From: a virus
Virus record (IMG/VR): IMGVR_UViG_3300042387_001125
Location: 1-26,899 of that record
Length of the DNA: 26,899 nucleotides
Strand: one strand, 5' to 3'
In this document: in pieces, positions 1-7,303 of the stretch
How the letters are laid out: the number at the start of each line of letters is the position of its first letter
Numbering within the stretch: the first letter of the stretch is position 1
Notes under the pieces: model-generated
Databases searched by the model: none
The model's input: the letters and a program-made list of their open reading frames with translations, nothing else
What the model was told of the DNA's origin: nothing
Position numbers and translations under genes: made by a program

Positions 1-2197
1 GATCATAAGTGTTTTGATAGTAACTGGTTTTCCAACCGTACTTATATGTAGTCAAAAGGTCTTGTGCCATTACTGAAGTAGGAACTTCATTATCGGCATA
101 ATTTTCTGGATTATATGACCAGTTTCCAGAAATCGCTTGATCGAAGAATTTCTGCATAACTGCAACAATATGAATATACCCACGATTGCTAGGCATATCC
201 CACAGAAGCGTATAATTGTTCTTAAGTGTTTGATATTGTGGAACAATTTGCTTAAGTGGACCTTTTTTCGACTTTTTAATGGACAAGTATCCGCGAGGTG
301 GTTCAATTCCATTTGTTGCGTTTGACACAACGGAACTGCTCTCCGATGGCATCTGTGCGGACAATGTTGAGTTCCGTACACCATACCGCTTAACCTGCTC
401 CCTAAGGCTATCCCAATCATACTTTAATTCGTTCGGAACGATTTCATCAACATCCTTCTTGTATGTATCAATCGGCAAAATACCTTGCCCATACTTTGTA
501 CGATGTGAATATTCGCAAGCACCTTTTTCTTTTGCAAGATTAACCGTTGCTTTAATAAGATAATATTGGAATGCTTCGGTCAAATCATGAACAAGTTTCC
601 ATGCACGGGGGTCTTCATAATGTTCCCCATGTTTGGCAAGATAATGAGCAAGACCAATAAATCCTACTCCAAGTGAACGGCGTGCTCTGGTGGCGATTTC
701 TGCTGCTTTAACGGGGTATCCCTGGAAATCAATGAGTTCATCAAGACTCCTAACAGCAAGATCACAAAGAACTTCAAGATCTTCGTTATCCCTAATTTTT
801 CCAACGTTAATAGCACTAAGAATGCAGAGAGCAATTTCTCCATCAGTATCATCAATATGTTGAAGTGGTTTAGTTGGAAGAGTAATTTCCTGACATAGGT
901 TACTCATCTCTACTTTATCAATGAAGGATGAGTGAGAATTGCAGTGGTCAATATTCATAATGTAAATACGACCTGTTTCTGCACGTTCTTTTAGAAGATC
1001 CAAAAAGAGTTCTTGAGCTCCGATAGTTTTTCTTGGAATAGATGCATCTCGTTCATAAGATACATATAACTCGTCAAATCCATCAGTGCCAAAAGCATCA
1101 TAAAGACCAGGAACGTCGTGCGGAGAGAAGAGAGAGATTTCTCCGTTCTGAATGAATCGTTCATAGAAGATTTTAGAAATTTGGATACTATAGTCTAACT
1201 TACGAACACGATTATCTTCAGTTCCTTTGTTATTTTTTAATACTAGGATATCTTCGATTTCTTGGTGCCAGATTGGGAAGTGGACAGTTGCTGATCCACC
1301 ACGGATGCCATTTTGAGTGCAGCATCGGACAGTTGCTTCAAACTTTTTGAGGAATGGAACAACACCCGTGTGCTGAACTTCTCCGCCTCTGATCTTACTG
1401 TTGATGCCACGGATGCGACCTGCGTTGATGCCGATACCCGCCCTTTGTGCAACGTATCTGCCAATAGCCATATCACTAGTAAAGATGCTATCGAGGGTGT
1501 CATCAACATCAACAAGGACACAACTAGCATATTGTCGAAGTGGCGTCCGCACTCCTGCCATGATTGGTGTTGGGATGTTGATTCTGTGCCTGGAGATTGC
1601 ATCGTAATACTTCCTAACGTAATCTAAACGTGTTTCTTTTGGATACTTGGAAAAAATAGTTGCCGCAATCAAAAGGTACATAAACTGTGGCGTTTCGTAA
1701 AGTGCTCCAGTGCTTCTATCTTGCACTAGATACTTATCAACGACTTGACGTAAACCTGCGTAAGTGAACAAATAGTCACGACTATGATCAATGAACGACT
1801 GAAGTTTTTCAAACTCTTCATCACTATAAAGGTCCGCAATTTCTGCATCATAAACTCCTTTTTTTATGCATTGATCAACATGCTGCTTTACAGTAGGGCA
1901 CTCATGCATTCTCCCGAATAATTGCTTACGGAGGGCAAACAGCAGCAGACGGGCAGCAACAAACTGATAGTTAGGATGGTCTAAATCAATTAAATCTGAA
2001 GCAGAACGAATCAGAATTTCCTGAATCTCTGCGGTTGTAATACCATCATAAAATTGAATGCCAGATTGCATTTCAACTTGAGATGCGGATACCCCAGCAA
2101 GATCCTTACATGCTTCTTCCACCATGATGTGGAGTTTGTTCAGATCAAGGGGTTCAGTTTTGCCATTTCTTTTAACGACTTTTGTTCCGTTGCTCAT
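1..2197 (-). CDS. nrdA: Ribonucleoside-diphosphate reductase alpha subunit, class I (3' end beyond window)
   Basis: Large catalytic subunit of class Ia ribonucleotide reductase, which makes dNTPs from host NDPs for phage replication together with NrdB. About 732 codons are visible and the frame is still open at base 1; E. coli NrdA is 761 residues, so only the C-terminal tail is missing. An N-terminal ATP-cone (residues about 5-95, starting KVVKRNGKTEPLDLNK) is intact, so dATP feedback control may be retained. The active-site cysteine lies in QYASCVLVD (C226). The NLCQE motif supplies N433, C435 and E437, matching E. coli N437, C439 and E441. The signature PSESSSVVSNATNGIEPPRG is present. The start overlaps the primase stop by ATGA, implying translational coupling, and GGAAG lies just upstream. 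I see no intein or frameshift. Identity is very secure. Confidence 0.97.
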   Translation of the reverse strand, partial: MSNGTKVVKRNGKTEPLDLNKLHIMVEEACKDLAGVSASQVEMQSGIQFYDGITTAEIQEILIRSASDLIDLDHPNYQFVAARLLLFALRKQLFGRMHECPTVKQHVDQCIKKGVYDAEIADLYSDEEFEKLQSFIDHSRDYLFTYAGLRQVVDKYLVQDRSTGALYETPQFMYLLIAATIFSKYPKETRLDYVRKYYDAISRHRINIPTPIMAGVRTPLRQYASCVLVDVDDTLDSIFTSDMAIGRYVAQRAGIGINAGRIRGINSKIRGGEVQHTGVVPFLKKFEATVRCCTQNGIRGGSATVHFPIWHQEIEDILVLKNNKGTEDNRVRKLDYSIQISKIFYERFIQNGEISLFSPHDVPGLYDAFGTDGFDELYVSYERDASIPRKTIGAQELFLDLLKERAETGRIYIMNIDHCNSHSSFIDKVEMSNLCQEITLPTKPLQHIDDTDGEIALCILSAINVGKIRDNEDLEVLCDLAVRSLDELIDFQGYPVKAAEIATRARRSLGVGFIGLAHYLAKHGEHYEDPRAWKLVHDLTEAFQYYLIKATVNLAKEKGACEYSHRTKYGQGILPIDTYKKDVDEIVPNELKYDWDSLREQVKRYGVRNSTLSAQMPSESSSVVSNATNGIEPPRGYLSIKKSKKGPLKQIVPQYQTLKNNYTLLWDMPSNRGYIHIVAVMQKFFDQAISGNWSYNPENYADNEVPTSVMAQDLLTTYKYGWKTSYYQNTYD

Positions 2198-3165
2198 ATT
2201 TTCTTCCAGTTGTTAAACTTAATTTTTGCTTCTAAACCTGTGTATGTACTTGATTTTAACACATCCATAACATTAAGTCCAGCGAGCACCATGTCATTAA
2301 TATCTTTCTGCTCGATGGTTGATGGCCAAATCACTACTTGTTCGCCTCTGTTAATTGTTTTTGATATTCGGTTGACGATTTCTCTATTGCGAGGTTCGTT
2401 ATCAAAAACGTAAATATAATCGCTCCAACCAAACGACCTAATATCAACGTCGGACCCACACATAGCAACAGAATTTTGTACAAACGTGGAATCGAAGGGT
2501 CCTTCAACAATGTAAATGGATTGCGAAGAATTGACTTGGTCAAGACCGTAAATTTTTGGAGCATCATCCGAAAGCATCACAGTAATATATTTAACAGAGT
2601 TCGGAACTAGCGATCTTCCTTGAAATCCAATTAGATTATTTTCAAAATCAAATAATGGTATAATAATGCGACTTTCATCATTCTTAATTGATTCAAAAGT
2701 AGGTTTTTGATTGTTTGTCCACTCTTTAAATTTGTTAGCAAAATAAAACTTTTCTGGATTCAGTTTTCTTTTTTCCAGATATTCCCTAGCAAGAGGAACT
2801 TCAGATGCTTTGGGAAGATCTAGTTTTTTTTTAAAAACTGGTTTAGCAAATTCAAACTTTGGTTCTTCTGCAACAAAGTTTTTACCTGTATGCCCTTCTT
2901 TGAACTTCTCTAAAGTATATTGTTTATGAAGATTTAAATCTATTTCCTTGAGAAAGTTATTGAATGATAAACTAGCACCACAGTTATGGCACTTAAAATT
3001 AGTGTTATTTTTTACCGTGTAAATATAACCCCTTGTTTTGTTTTTGTTTTTTTGAGAATCACCACAAATAGGGCAGCGGAAGTTGTAGAGATCCGATTTA
3101 ACCCTTTTAAATTTTTGCAGACGTGATGAAACTAAACCAATATACTTGAAATCAACAAAATCCAT
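2194..3165 (-). CDS. 61: DNA primase (T4 gp61-like)
   Basis: Primase that lays RNA primers for lagging-strand synthesis in complex with helicase gp41. At 323 residues it is close to T4 gp61 (342). An N-terminal zinc-binding domain has two CxxC pairs, CPIC at C31/C34 and CHNC at C59/C62. A TOPRIM-type core follows: IYIVEGPFDS with E221, then YVFDNEP with D255. The gene is separated from gp41 by about 7 kb here. It is followed by nrdA with an ATGA overlap, so primer synthesis and dNTP supply share a transcript. A perfect sigma-70 promoter lies 29 bases upstream of the start, inside the preceding gene. The start is the first ATG after the stop of that gene. The family call is secure. Confidence 0.93.
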   Translation of the reverse strand: MDFVDFKYIGLVSSRLQKFKRVKSDLYNFRCPICGDSQKNKNKTRGYIYTVKNNTNFKCHNCGASLSFNNFLKEIDLNLHKQYTLEKFKEGHTGKNFVAEEPKFEFAKPVFKKKLDLPKASEVPLAREYLEKRKLNPEKFYFANKFKEWTNNQKPTFESIKNDESRIIIPLFDFENNLIGFQGRSLVPNSVKYITVMLSDDAPKIYGLDQVNSSQSIYIVEGPFDSTFVQNSVAMCGSDVDIRSFGWSDYIYVFDNEPRNREIVNRISKTINRGEQVVIWPSTIEQKDINDMVLAGLNVMDVLKSSTYTGLEAKIKFNNWKKI

Positions 3166-3177
3166 TACAAGGCGGTG

Positions 3178-3594
3178 TTACTTGGTGCGCTCTATTATAA
3201 CCTGTTGAGGGGATGCTGTCAAGAGCTTGGGGACAAAAGCATTAATGATTCCAATACCAACTACTGCAAATGCAAGAACCCCTCCTACTTGCCATCTAAA
3301 TTTTTTAAGATCTTCTATTTTTTCTTCAATCTTACCAAATCTTTCTTCTATTTTTTTATGTTCTTTATCATTATTTTCTTTCATCTCATCTATCATTTTC
3401 ACAATAAGATCATCATTTTTCATACTTTGCTCTATTCTTTCGTCGTGTTTTGCAAGAATTGTAGCAATACGCGAATTGCCTTCGGAAATTTTATCTACTG
3501 CTGTTTCTAATTTAGAAAGCATTTCGCGGGATAAGTCTTCGTAAATACCAAGTTTAGATTCAAGAACCGCTAATTTTGATTCTTGAGAAAACAT
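3178..3594 (-). CDS. Coiled-coil protein with one C-terminal membrane segment
   Basis: Not a recognised family. The 138-residue protein is highly charged and helical over residues 1-97 (ESKLAVLESKLGIYEDL and later EERFGKIEEKIEDLKKFR), consistent with a coiled coil. A single hydrophobic segment follows at about 101-120 (VGGVLAFAVVGIGIINAF), then a short polar tail. This layout resembles XhlA-type haemolysin/holin-accessory proteins, but that is an analogy only. A strong ribosome site, AAAGGAGA, lies before the ATG at 3594. The upstream 77-residue gene ends one base away. The last codons contain the consensus promoter for primase. A late membrane or lysis-related role is possible but unproven. 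Confidence 0.75.
   Translation of the reverse strand: MFSQESKLAVLESKLGIYEDLSREMLSKLETAVDKISEGNSRIATILAKHDERIEQSMKNDDLIVKMIDEMKENNDKEHKKIEERFGKIEEKIEDLKKFRWQVGGVLAFAVVGIGIINAFVPKLLTASPQQVIIERTK
3194..3222 (-). promoter_or_regulatory. Consensus sigma-70 promoter for primase-nrdA
   Basis: Reading the minus strand, TTGACA (3222-3217) is followed by exactly 17 bases and then TATAAT (3199-3194). Both hexamers are perfect and the spacing is optimal for host sigma-70 RNA polymerase. The predicted start is near 3187, giving a leader of about 20 bases before the primase ATG at 3165. The promoter lies inside the C-terminal codons of the upstream 138-residue gene. It would allow early expression of primase and nrdA independently of the late genes upstream. 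Confidence 0.85.
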
Positions 3595-3595
3595 A

Positions 3596-3829
3596 TTATT
3601 TCTCCTTTAAATATTTTAACCATGGGGCACGTGATCCACGTCCACCTGTAGCATAATTATTTCTACGTTGGGTCTTTCCAAGTTTTGGTGTCCATCCAGC
3701 ATGTGGTCCTTCTGATGGAGATTTTTCAGAATATCCAGCAATAGGACCAGAACTACCAGTTGTCATCCCACCAACAACGGCATCTTCTTTTAATTTATGA
3801 ACAATTTGTATAATTTTGTCTACATTCAT
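3596..3829 (-). CDS. Small Gly/Pro-rich protein of unknown function
   Basis: A 77-residue protein starting MNVDKIIQIVHKLKED. The ATG at 3829 overlaps the stop of the upstream gene as TAATG, which is why I prefer it to an in-frame ATG 27 bases further upstream. A short N-terminal helix (residues 1-16) is followed by a Gly/Ser/Pro-rich, low-complexity stretch (GGMTTGSSGPIAGYSEKSP) and a basic C-terminus (GGRGSRAPWLKYLKEK). No catalytic motif is visible. It sits among probable late genes, and its composition would fit a small virion component, but no function can be assigned. Confidence 0.72.
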   Translation of the reverse strand: MNVDKIIQIVHKLKEDAVVGGMTTGSSGPIAGYSEKSPSEGPHAGWTPKLGKTQRRNNYATGGRGSRAPWLKYLKEK

Positions 3830-4200
3830 TAGATTGAATTTAAAACAGTTGTACAATATTCATCTTTTTTAATATTATCAATTTTAGTTTTTGGAAATTC
3901 TGGCAACCTATTCAAAAAAACTAAAAAGCTTTTTAATGCTGGCCAAAGATCCTGTTCCAAATTATAGAATAATAATGGAATAGCGGCATCATCAAAAACA
4001 TTAAACAAAAGAATAAGATGATTTAAAATTAAATGAGTTTTTAAAATATTATCTTTTTTATATTTTTTCAGTAATTTTTTAATATATCTTATTCGCTTCA
4101 AATCATCCTCAAAGTCTTCTTTAGTTACAGACTGTGGGTTATTATAGAATTTTATAGCGAAGAGCATATAATTGTCTTCATTCAATTCGTCAAATCTCAT
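3829..4200 (-). CDS. Conserved T4-like cyanophage protein of unknown function
   Basis: A 123-residue, strongly helical protein beginning MRFDELNEDNYMLFAIKFY. From memory it resembles a widespread T4-like cyanophage family (RFDELTEDN type, possibly DUF7207); this was not checked by search. The middle (KTHLILNHLILLFNVFDDAA) is amphipathic to hydrophobic but broken by charges, so a buried helix is likelier than a membrane span. It follows the 193-residue structural-like gene by 6 bases and ends in a TAATG overlap with the next gene. It therefore probably belongs to the late transcript starting at 4827. No catalytic residues are recognisable. Confidence 0.78.
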   Translation of the reverse strand: MRFDELNEDNYMLFAIKFYNNPQSVTKEDFEDDLKRIRYIKKLLKKYKKDNILKTHLILNHLILLFNVFDDAAIPLLFYNLEQDLWPALKSFLVFLNRLPEFPKTKIDNIKKDEYCTTVLNSI

Positions 4201-4206
4201 ATATTA

Positions 4207-4788
4207 TCAGCTATCTGGCAATCTAGTGTCATCTCCAGCATCACCATAAGTTCCCGCTGCAGGAGTTCCTGAACTAATTCCACTCATGGCAACAAGAACT
4301 TCAGATTTGACTCTGAAATTACCCTGTGCATCTACGTAAGTTGTTACCCCAACCCAACCTGCATGAGAAACTCCATATGCACCTGCTTTTCCACCAACTG
4401 TTGTTGTGCGAGCAGCAGCAGTTTCGTAAGTATCAACACCAAACACTGCAGAATATCTATTTGATTTTACATCAGGAGCAAAATATTGCCCGTCTTCTAA
4501 AGTATATTTTGGTTTTTGTGAAATGGTATATGCAACACCAACCAATCTACCATAACCTATAGTTCCTATTCCGGTAATGAATTGTGTTGATGCAATAGAA
4601 ACATAAGTATTAGATGTAATACCAGAAATTACTGCTTGCCCAAAAGTATTACCAACACCGATTGAAATTACATCACCTACCGAAGCATTGGTAAAAGTTG
4701 TACCAGATCCAGTAATTGTCTTATTAGACAAATCTACAGTAACTGTTCCTGTCGCATATACAGCGTCTGCTTTGCCCCAAAGAGCCAT
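4207..4788 (-). CDS. Probable virion structural protein
   Basis: A 193-residue protein starting MALWGKADAVYATGTVTVDL. The first 90 residues are a beta-rich, Thr/Gly/Ser-rich region (ITGSGTTFTNASVGDVISIG) that resembles phage neck, tail or fibre-attachment domains. A conserved-looking second half contains YTLEDGQYFAPDVKSNRYS, AYGVSHAGWVGVTTY and a C-terminal GDAGDDTRLPDS. Proteins starting MALWGN/K recur in T4-like cyanophages and are commonly treated as structural, though that is recollection. It has its own perfect T4-type late promoter box (TATAAATA) 31 bases before the start, directly after a terminator. This supports late expression. The exact virion position is unknown. Confidence 0.78.
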   Translation of the reverse strand: MALWGKADAVYATGTVTVDLSNKTITGSGTTFTNASVGDVISIGVGNTFGQAVISGITSNTYVSIASTQFITGIGTIGYGRLVGVAYTISQKPKYTLEDGQYFAPDVKSNRYSAVFGVDTYETAAARTTTVGGKAGAYGVSHAGWVGVTTYVDAQGNFRVKSEVLVAMSGISSGTPAAGTYGDAGDDTRLPDS

Positions 4789-4819
4789 GTGCTTTACCTA
4801 TAAATTCTTTTTCTATTGA

Positions 4820-4827
4820 TATTTATA
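4820..4827 (-). promoter_or_regulatory. T4-type late promoter box (TATAAATA)
   Basis: The minus strand has a perfect TATAAATA, the T4 gp55-dependent late promoter consensus, 31 bases before the ATG at 4788. It abuts the T-tract of the terminator of the preceding unit, so termination and late initiation share one compact junction. Confidence 0.8.
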
Positions 4828-4859
4828 AAAAAAGGAGACTTTTAATTTTTGTCTCCTTT
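4827..4859 (-). terminator. Rho-independent terminator
   Basis: On the minus strand AAAGGAGAC (4859-4851) pairs with GTCTCCTTT (4839-4831), with an 11-base loop and a run of seven T. The stop codon of the 54-residue gene lies in the loop, so translating ribosomes would overlap the hairpin. It separates the 5206-6360 unit from the structural gene at 4788. Confidence 0.88.
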
Positions 4860-5006
4860 CTGCAGAATAGTTTTTAAAAAATGAGTAATTAGGTCAAGTA
4901 ATCCATTCTCCTCAAATCTTTTTGTTTTTGCTAACCATTCAGAAGCAGTTAACAGTAGACCAAGAAGAATAGTTACTCCCCAATTAGTTACTAAACACGT
5001 AATCAT
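4842..5006 (-). CDS. Small single-pass membrane protein
   Basis: A 54-residue product: MITCLVTNWGVTILLGLLLT and then a charged, amphipathic C-terminus ending KTILQKGDKN. Residues 3-24 form one hydrophobic segment. The start overlaps the stop of the 57-residue gene upstream as ATGA, indicating translational coupling, and the stop codon lies in the loop of the terminator hairpin. Size, topology and position in a late unit would fit a small holin- or spanin-like protein, but no family is recognised. The clean ATGA overlap and reading frame up to the terminator make it credible as a gene. Confidence 0.65.
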   Translation of the reverse strand: MITCLVTNWGVTILLGLLLTASEWLAKTKRFEENGLLDLITHFLKTILQKGDKN

Positions 5007-5176
5007 TCTTGTGGTTTAAAGAGAAGTTCTTTAACTGTAGCAAGAACCATATCATCAATACTATTGTCAGTTGTTTTTACATATTTTTCAAGAAGTTCAA
5101 TCACAAGATTTTTAACTGCTGGATGTGTGGCCAACTTAAGAATAAGTGGTTTTACCACCGCAACTAATGCATCCAT
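5003..5176 (-). CDS. Small helical protein of unknown function
   Basis: A 57-residue protein starting MDALVAVVKPLILKLATHPA and ending TVKELLFKPQE. It is predicted helical, with a hydrophobic first half and an acidic second half. GGGAG lies 8 bases before the ATG, and a late-type box GATAAATA lies 31 bases upstream at 5214-5207. The stop overlaps the start of the 54-residue membrane protein (ATGA). The two small genes probably act together and are expressed late. No motif allows a functional call. Confidence 0.68.
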   Translation of the reverse strand: MDALVAVVKPLILKLATHPAVKNLVIELLEKYVKTTDNSIDDMVLATVKELLFKPQE

Positions 5177-5205
5177 GACATTCTCCCTATAAAGAGTATC
5201 CTGGG

Positions 5206-6360
5206 TTATTTATCTTTGCCAGTTTTAGTTTTGTGACTCTTAAAACCTTTATTCTTCATAAACCAAGCAAGAGCATAAATGTTCTTGTCCTTTCCTTCTG
5301 GGGTTTTACCTCTAGAAAGTTCAGGATATTTTTTCATCGCTTTCACGGTTCCTTCAAATCCAGGAGGTGCAACTTCCTGAATATCGTCCCCTTCCTGATT
5401 ATTATCTTCAGAATAATTTAAAGGAAGTCTGCCAGATCTTTGCAATTGCATAGTTTGGCGTTGGCGTGTTAAAGCAGCTTGGACTTGTTGCTGTCTAATT
5501 TTAAGTTTTTTCTTTTGCTCCTCATCTTGTGAAGAATTTTTTACTGGGGCATCAGTTTCAGTTTGCTCCATAGTTGGTTTTAAATTAATATACTTAGAGT
5601 TATTAACTTTTTCACCAGTTATTGTATCATTTTTCTTTTTTGTCTTTTTTGCTTCGTTAACAACTTCACCATCTAGATCAAAACTATTATTCAATCCTGT
5701 ACGATTAGCAATAGCCTTACCAACAGCAGCACGACGCTTTAAAAGATACTTATCGGATTTATCATTCTTAACACCGTTATTGTTTAGATCGGCATCTTCT
5801 TTACCAACAGGATCTAAACCTTTACCTGCTTTTACTTTTGAAGTTTTTTGTCCTTGCTTATCCTCAGTTTCTTTTGGATGATAACCAGTCATTTCAACTC
5901 TTCTAATATTTGGATTTGCACGAAGTTCTGCAATTTTTGCACGAGTTGCCTGGCGACGATAGGTATTGCCAGTCTTCTTATCGGTAACAACTACCCAATA
6001 CTTCTTTTCATCCGCTTCTGCAATATCCTCAACTTCTTCTTCAACAGTAACACCTTCAACGAAAACTTTAATTAAGGCATTTACTGTAGATTGCTTTGCA
6101 AGTTCACCAATTCCATATTCTTCTTTTACGCCACCAGAAAGCTTTTTCTTTGCAAGTGCTTTAACTGGACCTGGTGCAGGAGAACTTGCTAATTGTGCCA
6201 AATATGCTCTAACAACTTGAGCTGGGTTCATATCAGTATGAGCACCCATTTTTTGTTTAACTTTATATTTTACGTCCGAAGCAAGTTGAGATGCTGCCTT
6301 TTCAATATCAGTATCACCAGCGGCATGTCCGCGATGAGGACCAACTGTAGTTTGAGCCAT
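5206..6360 (-). CDS. Probable virion-associated protein with a calcium-binding-like loop
   Basis: A 384-residue, lysine/glutamine-rich protein with no recognised enzyme motif. Residues 1-115 are helical (MAQTTVGPHRGHAAGD, then DIEKAASQLASDVKYKVKQK). Residues 120-160 form a compact segment (KKYWVVVTDKKTGNTYRRQ). Around 189-203 a DxNxNG loop (D191, N193, N195, G196) followed by KNDKSDKYL resembles an EF-hand or dockerin calcium site. Residues 275-310 are a Q/K/R-rich helix. The C-terminus (GFEGTVKAMKKYPELSRGK, then NIYALAWFMKNKGFKSHK) looks like a domain I recall from marine T4-like phages. A late-type box CATAAATA lies 32 bases before the start. Head-internal or other structural role is inference. 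Confidence 0.75.
   Translation of the reverse strand: MAQTTVGPHRGHAAGDTDIEKAASQLASDVKYKVKQKMGAHTDMNPAQVVRAYLAQLASSPAPGPVKALAKKKLSGGVKEEYGIGELAKQSTVNALIKVFVEGVTVEEEVEDIAEADEKKYWVVVTDKKTGNTYRRQATRAKIAELRANPNIRRVEMTGYHPKETEDKQGQKTSKVKAGKGLDPVGKEDADLNNNGVKNDKSDKYLLKRRAAVGKAIANRTGLNNSFDLDGEVVNEAKKTKKKNDTITGEKVNNSKYINLKPTMEQTETDAPVKNSSQDEEQKKKLKIRQQQVQAALTRQRQTMQLQRSGRLPLNYSEDNNQEGDDIQEVAPPGFEGTVKAMKKYPELSRGKTPEGKDKNIYALAWFMKNKGFKSHKTKTGKDK
5207..5214 (-). promoter_or_regulatory. Probable late promoter box (GATAAATA)
   Basis: Matches the T4 late consensus at 7 of 8 bases and overlaps the last codons and stop of the 384-residue gene. It is 31 bases before the ATG at 5176, the same distance as the perfect box at 4820-4827. 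Confidence 0.5.
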
Positions 6361-6374
6361 GGAATTTTTCTAAT

Positions 6375-6974
6375 TTACTTTTTTCTATACTTATTTATGA
6401 ATTCCCTACCGTATGTAATTAAATCTTGGTTGTAATCAAGAGATCCTGGAGTCTTATCAATTACATTTTTAAGATATCCTTCTGTTCCGATTAAAGTATT
6501 AGAATGTTTTTCATCTCTCATTTTTGAAGACATATGCTTTTCACTATATGCTTCAGTAACATCCTTTATCCAAGATTTAAACATAACACCATCTTCAGTT
6601 ACACAAATCAAATGATTGGTTCCTCTGCGGATTATTTTTCCAACCATTTCATTAACTAAACTTTGAACCATATCACCTTCTTTAAATATCTCCCCACTAA
6701 TGTATTTCTCTCTCAATTCCTGTTCATTAATTGGAGGTGAATTTTGTGGCGTCGATACTGATAAATTTTTCTCTTTGGGAGTTTGACGTGGATCTTGCTG
6801 TCCAAGTCTCTGCCTCTTGTTATAAAAATGTAATCTACCACCTATGGTTTTTGCTTCAAATTCACCAGTTTTATTGTTATGCCATCCACCATGCCCATCT
6901 CCAACTAACCCAGATCTTTTTGCCTGAAGAGTTGCTAAAGATAAACCTTCAACAAATTGAGAAAAATTTTTCAT
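6375..6974 (-). CDS. Putative head-internal protein with a capsid-targeting-like N-terminus
   Basis: A 199-residue protein starting MKNFSQFVEGLSLATLQAKR. The first ten residues resemble the capsid targeting sequence of T4 internal proteins (MKTYQEFIAE), with a glutamate at the position where prohead protease gp21 cuts. Next comes a Gly/His-rich segment (SGLVGDGHGGWHNNKTGEFE) and a region with two short beta-rich repeats (GDMVQSLVNEMVGKIIRRGT and HLICVTEDGVMFKSWIKDV) that may form an SH3-like fold. The start overlaps the upstream stop as TAATG. It ends 14 bases before the 384-residue gene. Packaging in the head is an inference from the N-terminus only. Confidence 0.72.
   Translation of the reverse strand: MKNFSQFVEGLSLATLQAKRSGLVGDGHGGWHNNKTGEFEAKTIGGRLHFYNKRQRLGQQDPRQTPKEKNLSVSTPQNSPPINEQELREKYISGEIFKEGDMVQSLVNEMVGKIIRRGTNHLICVTEDGVMFKSWIKDVTEAYSEKHMSSKMRDEKHSNTLIGTEGYLKNVIDKTPGSLDYNQDLITYGREFINKYRKK
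6392..6399 (-). promoter_or_regulatory. Probable late promoter box (CATAAATA)
   Basis: Seven of eight bases of the T4 late consensus, placed 32 bases before the ATG at 6360 and inside the last codons of the 199-residue gene. The distance repeats that seen at 4820 and 5207. Confidence 0.48.
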
Positions 6975-7204
6975 TACTTATGTTTACAGATTTCTGTTGT
7001 TATTTCTTTTTCGTTTGCTATTATGTATTGTAAAACACTTAATCTTATCTTTTTATATTTATTCTTTGTCTTTTTTTCTCTAGAAGAAATTATCTTATTT
7101 TCAAATGTTTTGTAAACGTAAGCAAGAAAATCTTTATATCTAGAGGTTCTTGTTTTAGAATTACTTTCAAATGAATTAATAATATCAGAAATTATTGAAT
7201 TCAT
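6974..7204 (-). CDS. Small basic protein of unknown function
   Basis: A 76-residue, Lys/Arg-rich helical protein starting MNSIISDIINSFESNSKTRT with a basic middle (SSREKKTKNKYKKIRLSV). It is the first protein gene after the two tRNAs. A CTAAATA box (7227-7221), a weaker variant of the late consensus, lies 17 bases before its ATG. The stop overlaps the start of the capsid-targeting-like gene as TAATG, so the two are probably coupled. The basic character would permit nucleic-acid binding, but nothing specific can be assigned. Confidence 0.62.
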   Translation of the reverse strand: MNSIISDIINSFESNSKTRTSRYKDFLAYVYKTFENKIISSREKKTKNKYKKIRLSVLQYIIANEKEITTEICKHK

Positions 7205-7227
7205 ATTAATGTTTTATTTTTATTTAG

Positions 7228-7300
7228 TGCCCGTGAGAAGATTCGAACTTCCACTGTATGGATTCTAAGTCCACTCTCTCTACCGTTGGAGTACACGGGC
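7228..7300 (-). tRNA. tRNA with anticodon UAG (reads CUA, Leu); short variable arm
   Basis: A 73-base cloverleaf on the minus strand. Acceptor stem GCCCGTG/CACGGGC with discriminator A; D stem CTC/GAG; anticodon stem GTGGA/TCCAT with loop CTTAGAA giving anticodon UAG; T arm GGAAG-TTCGAAT-CTTCT. CCA is not encoded. The anticodon predicts Leu (CUA). However, bacterial tRNA-Leu normally has a long class II variable arm, and this one has a class I arm of about 5 bases. The discriminator A73 agrees with Leu identity. The gene lies 3 bases downstream of tRNA-Ala, so they are surely co-transcribed and need processing apart. Confidence 0.88.
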
Positions 7301-7303
7301 AAA

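Noticed and set aside
1243-1627. Apparent short frames on both strands within nrdA, suggesting a broken gene
   Set aside because: The NrdA frame is continuous from 2197 to base 1 with all catalytic motifs. The short frames are shadows.
7228-7300. Amber suppressor tRNA
   Set aside because: The anticodon is UAG, not CUA. It reads the CUA sense codon, so it does not suppress UAG stops.
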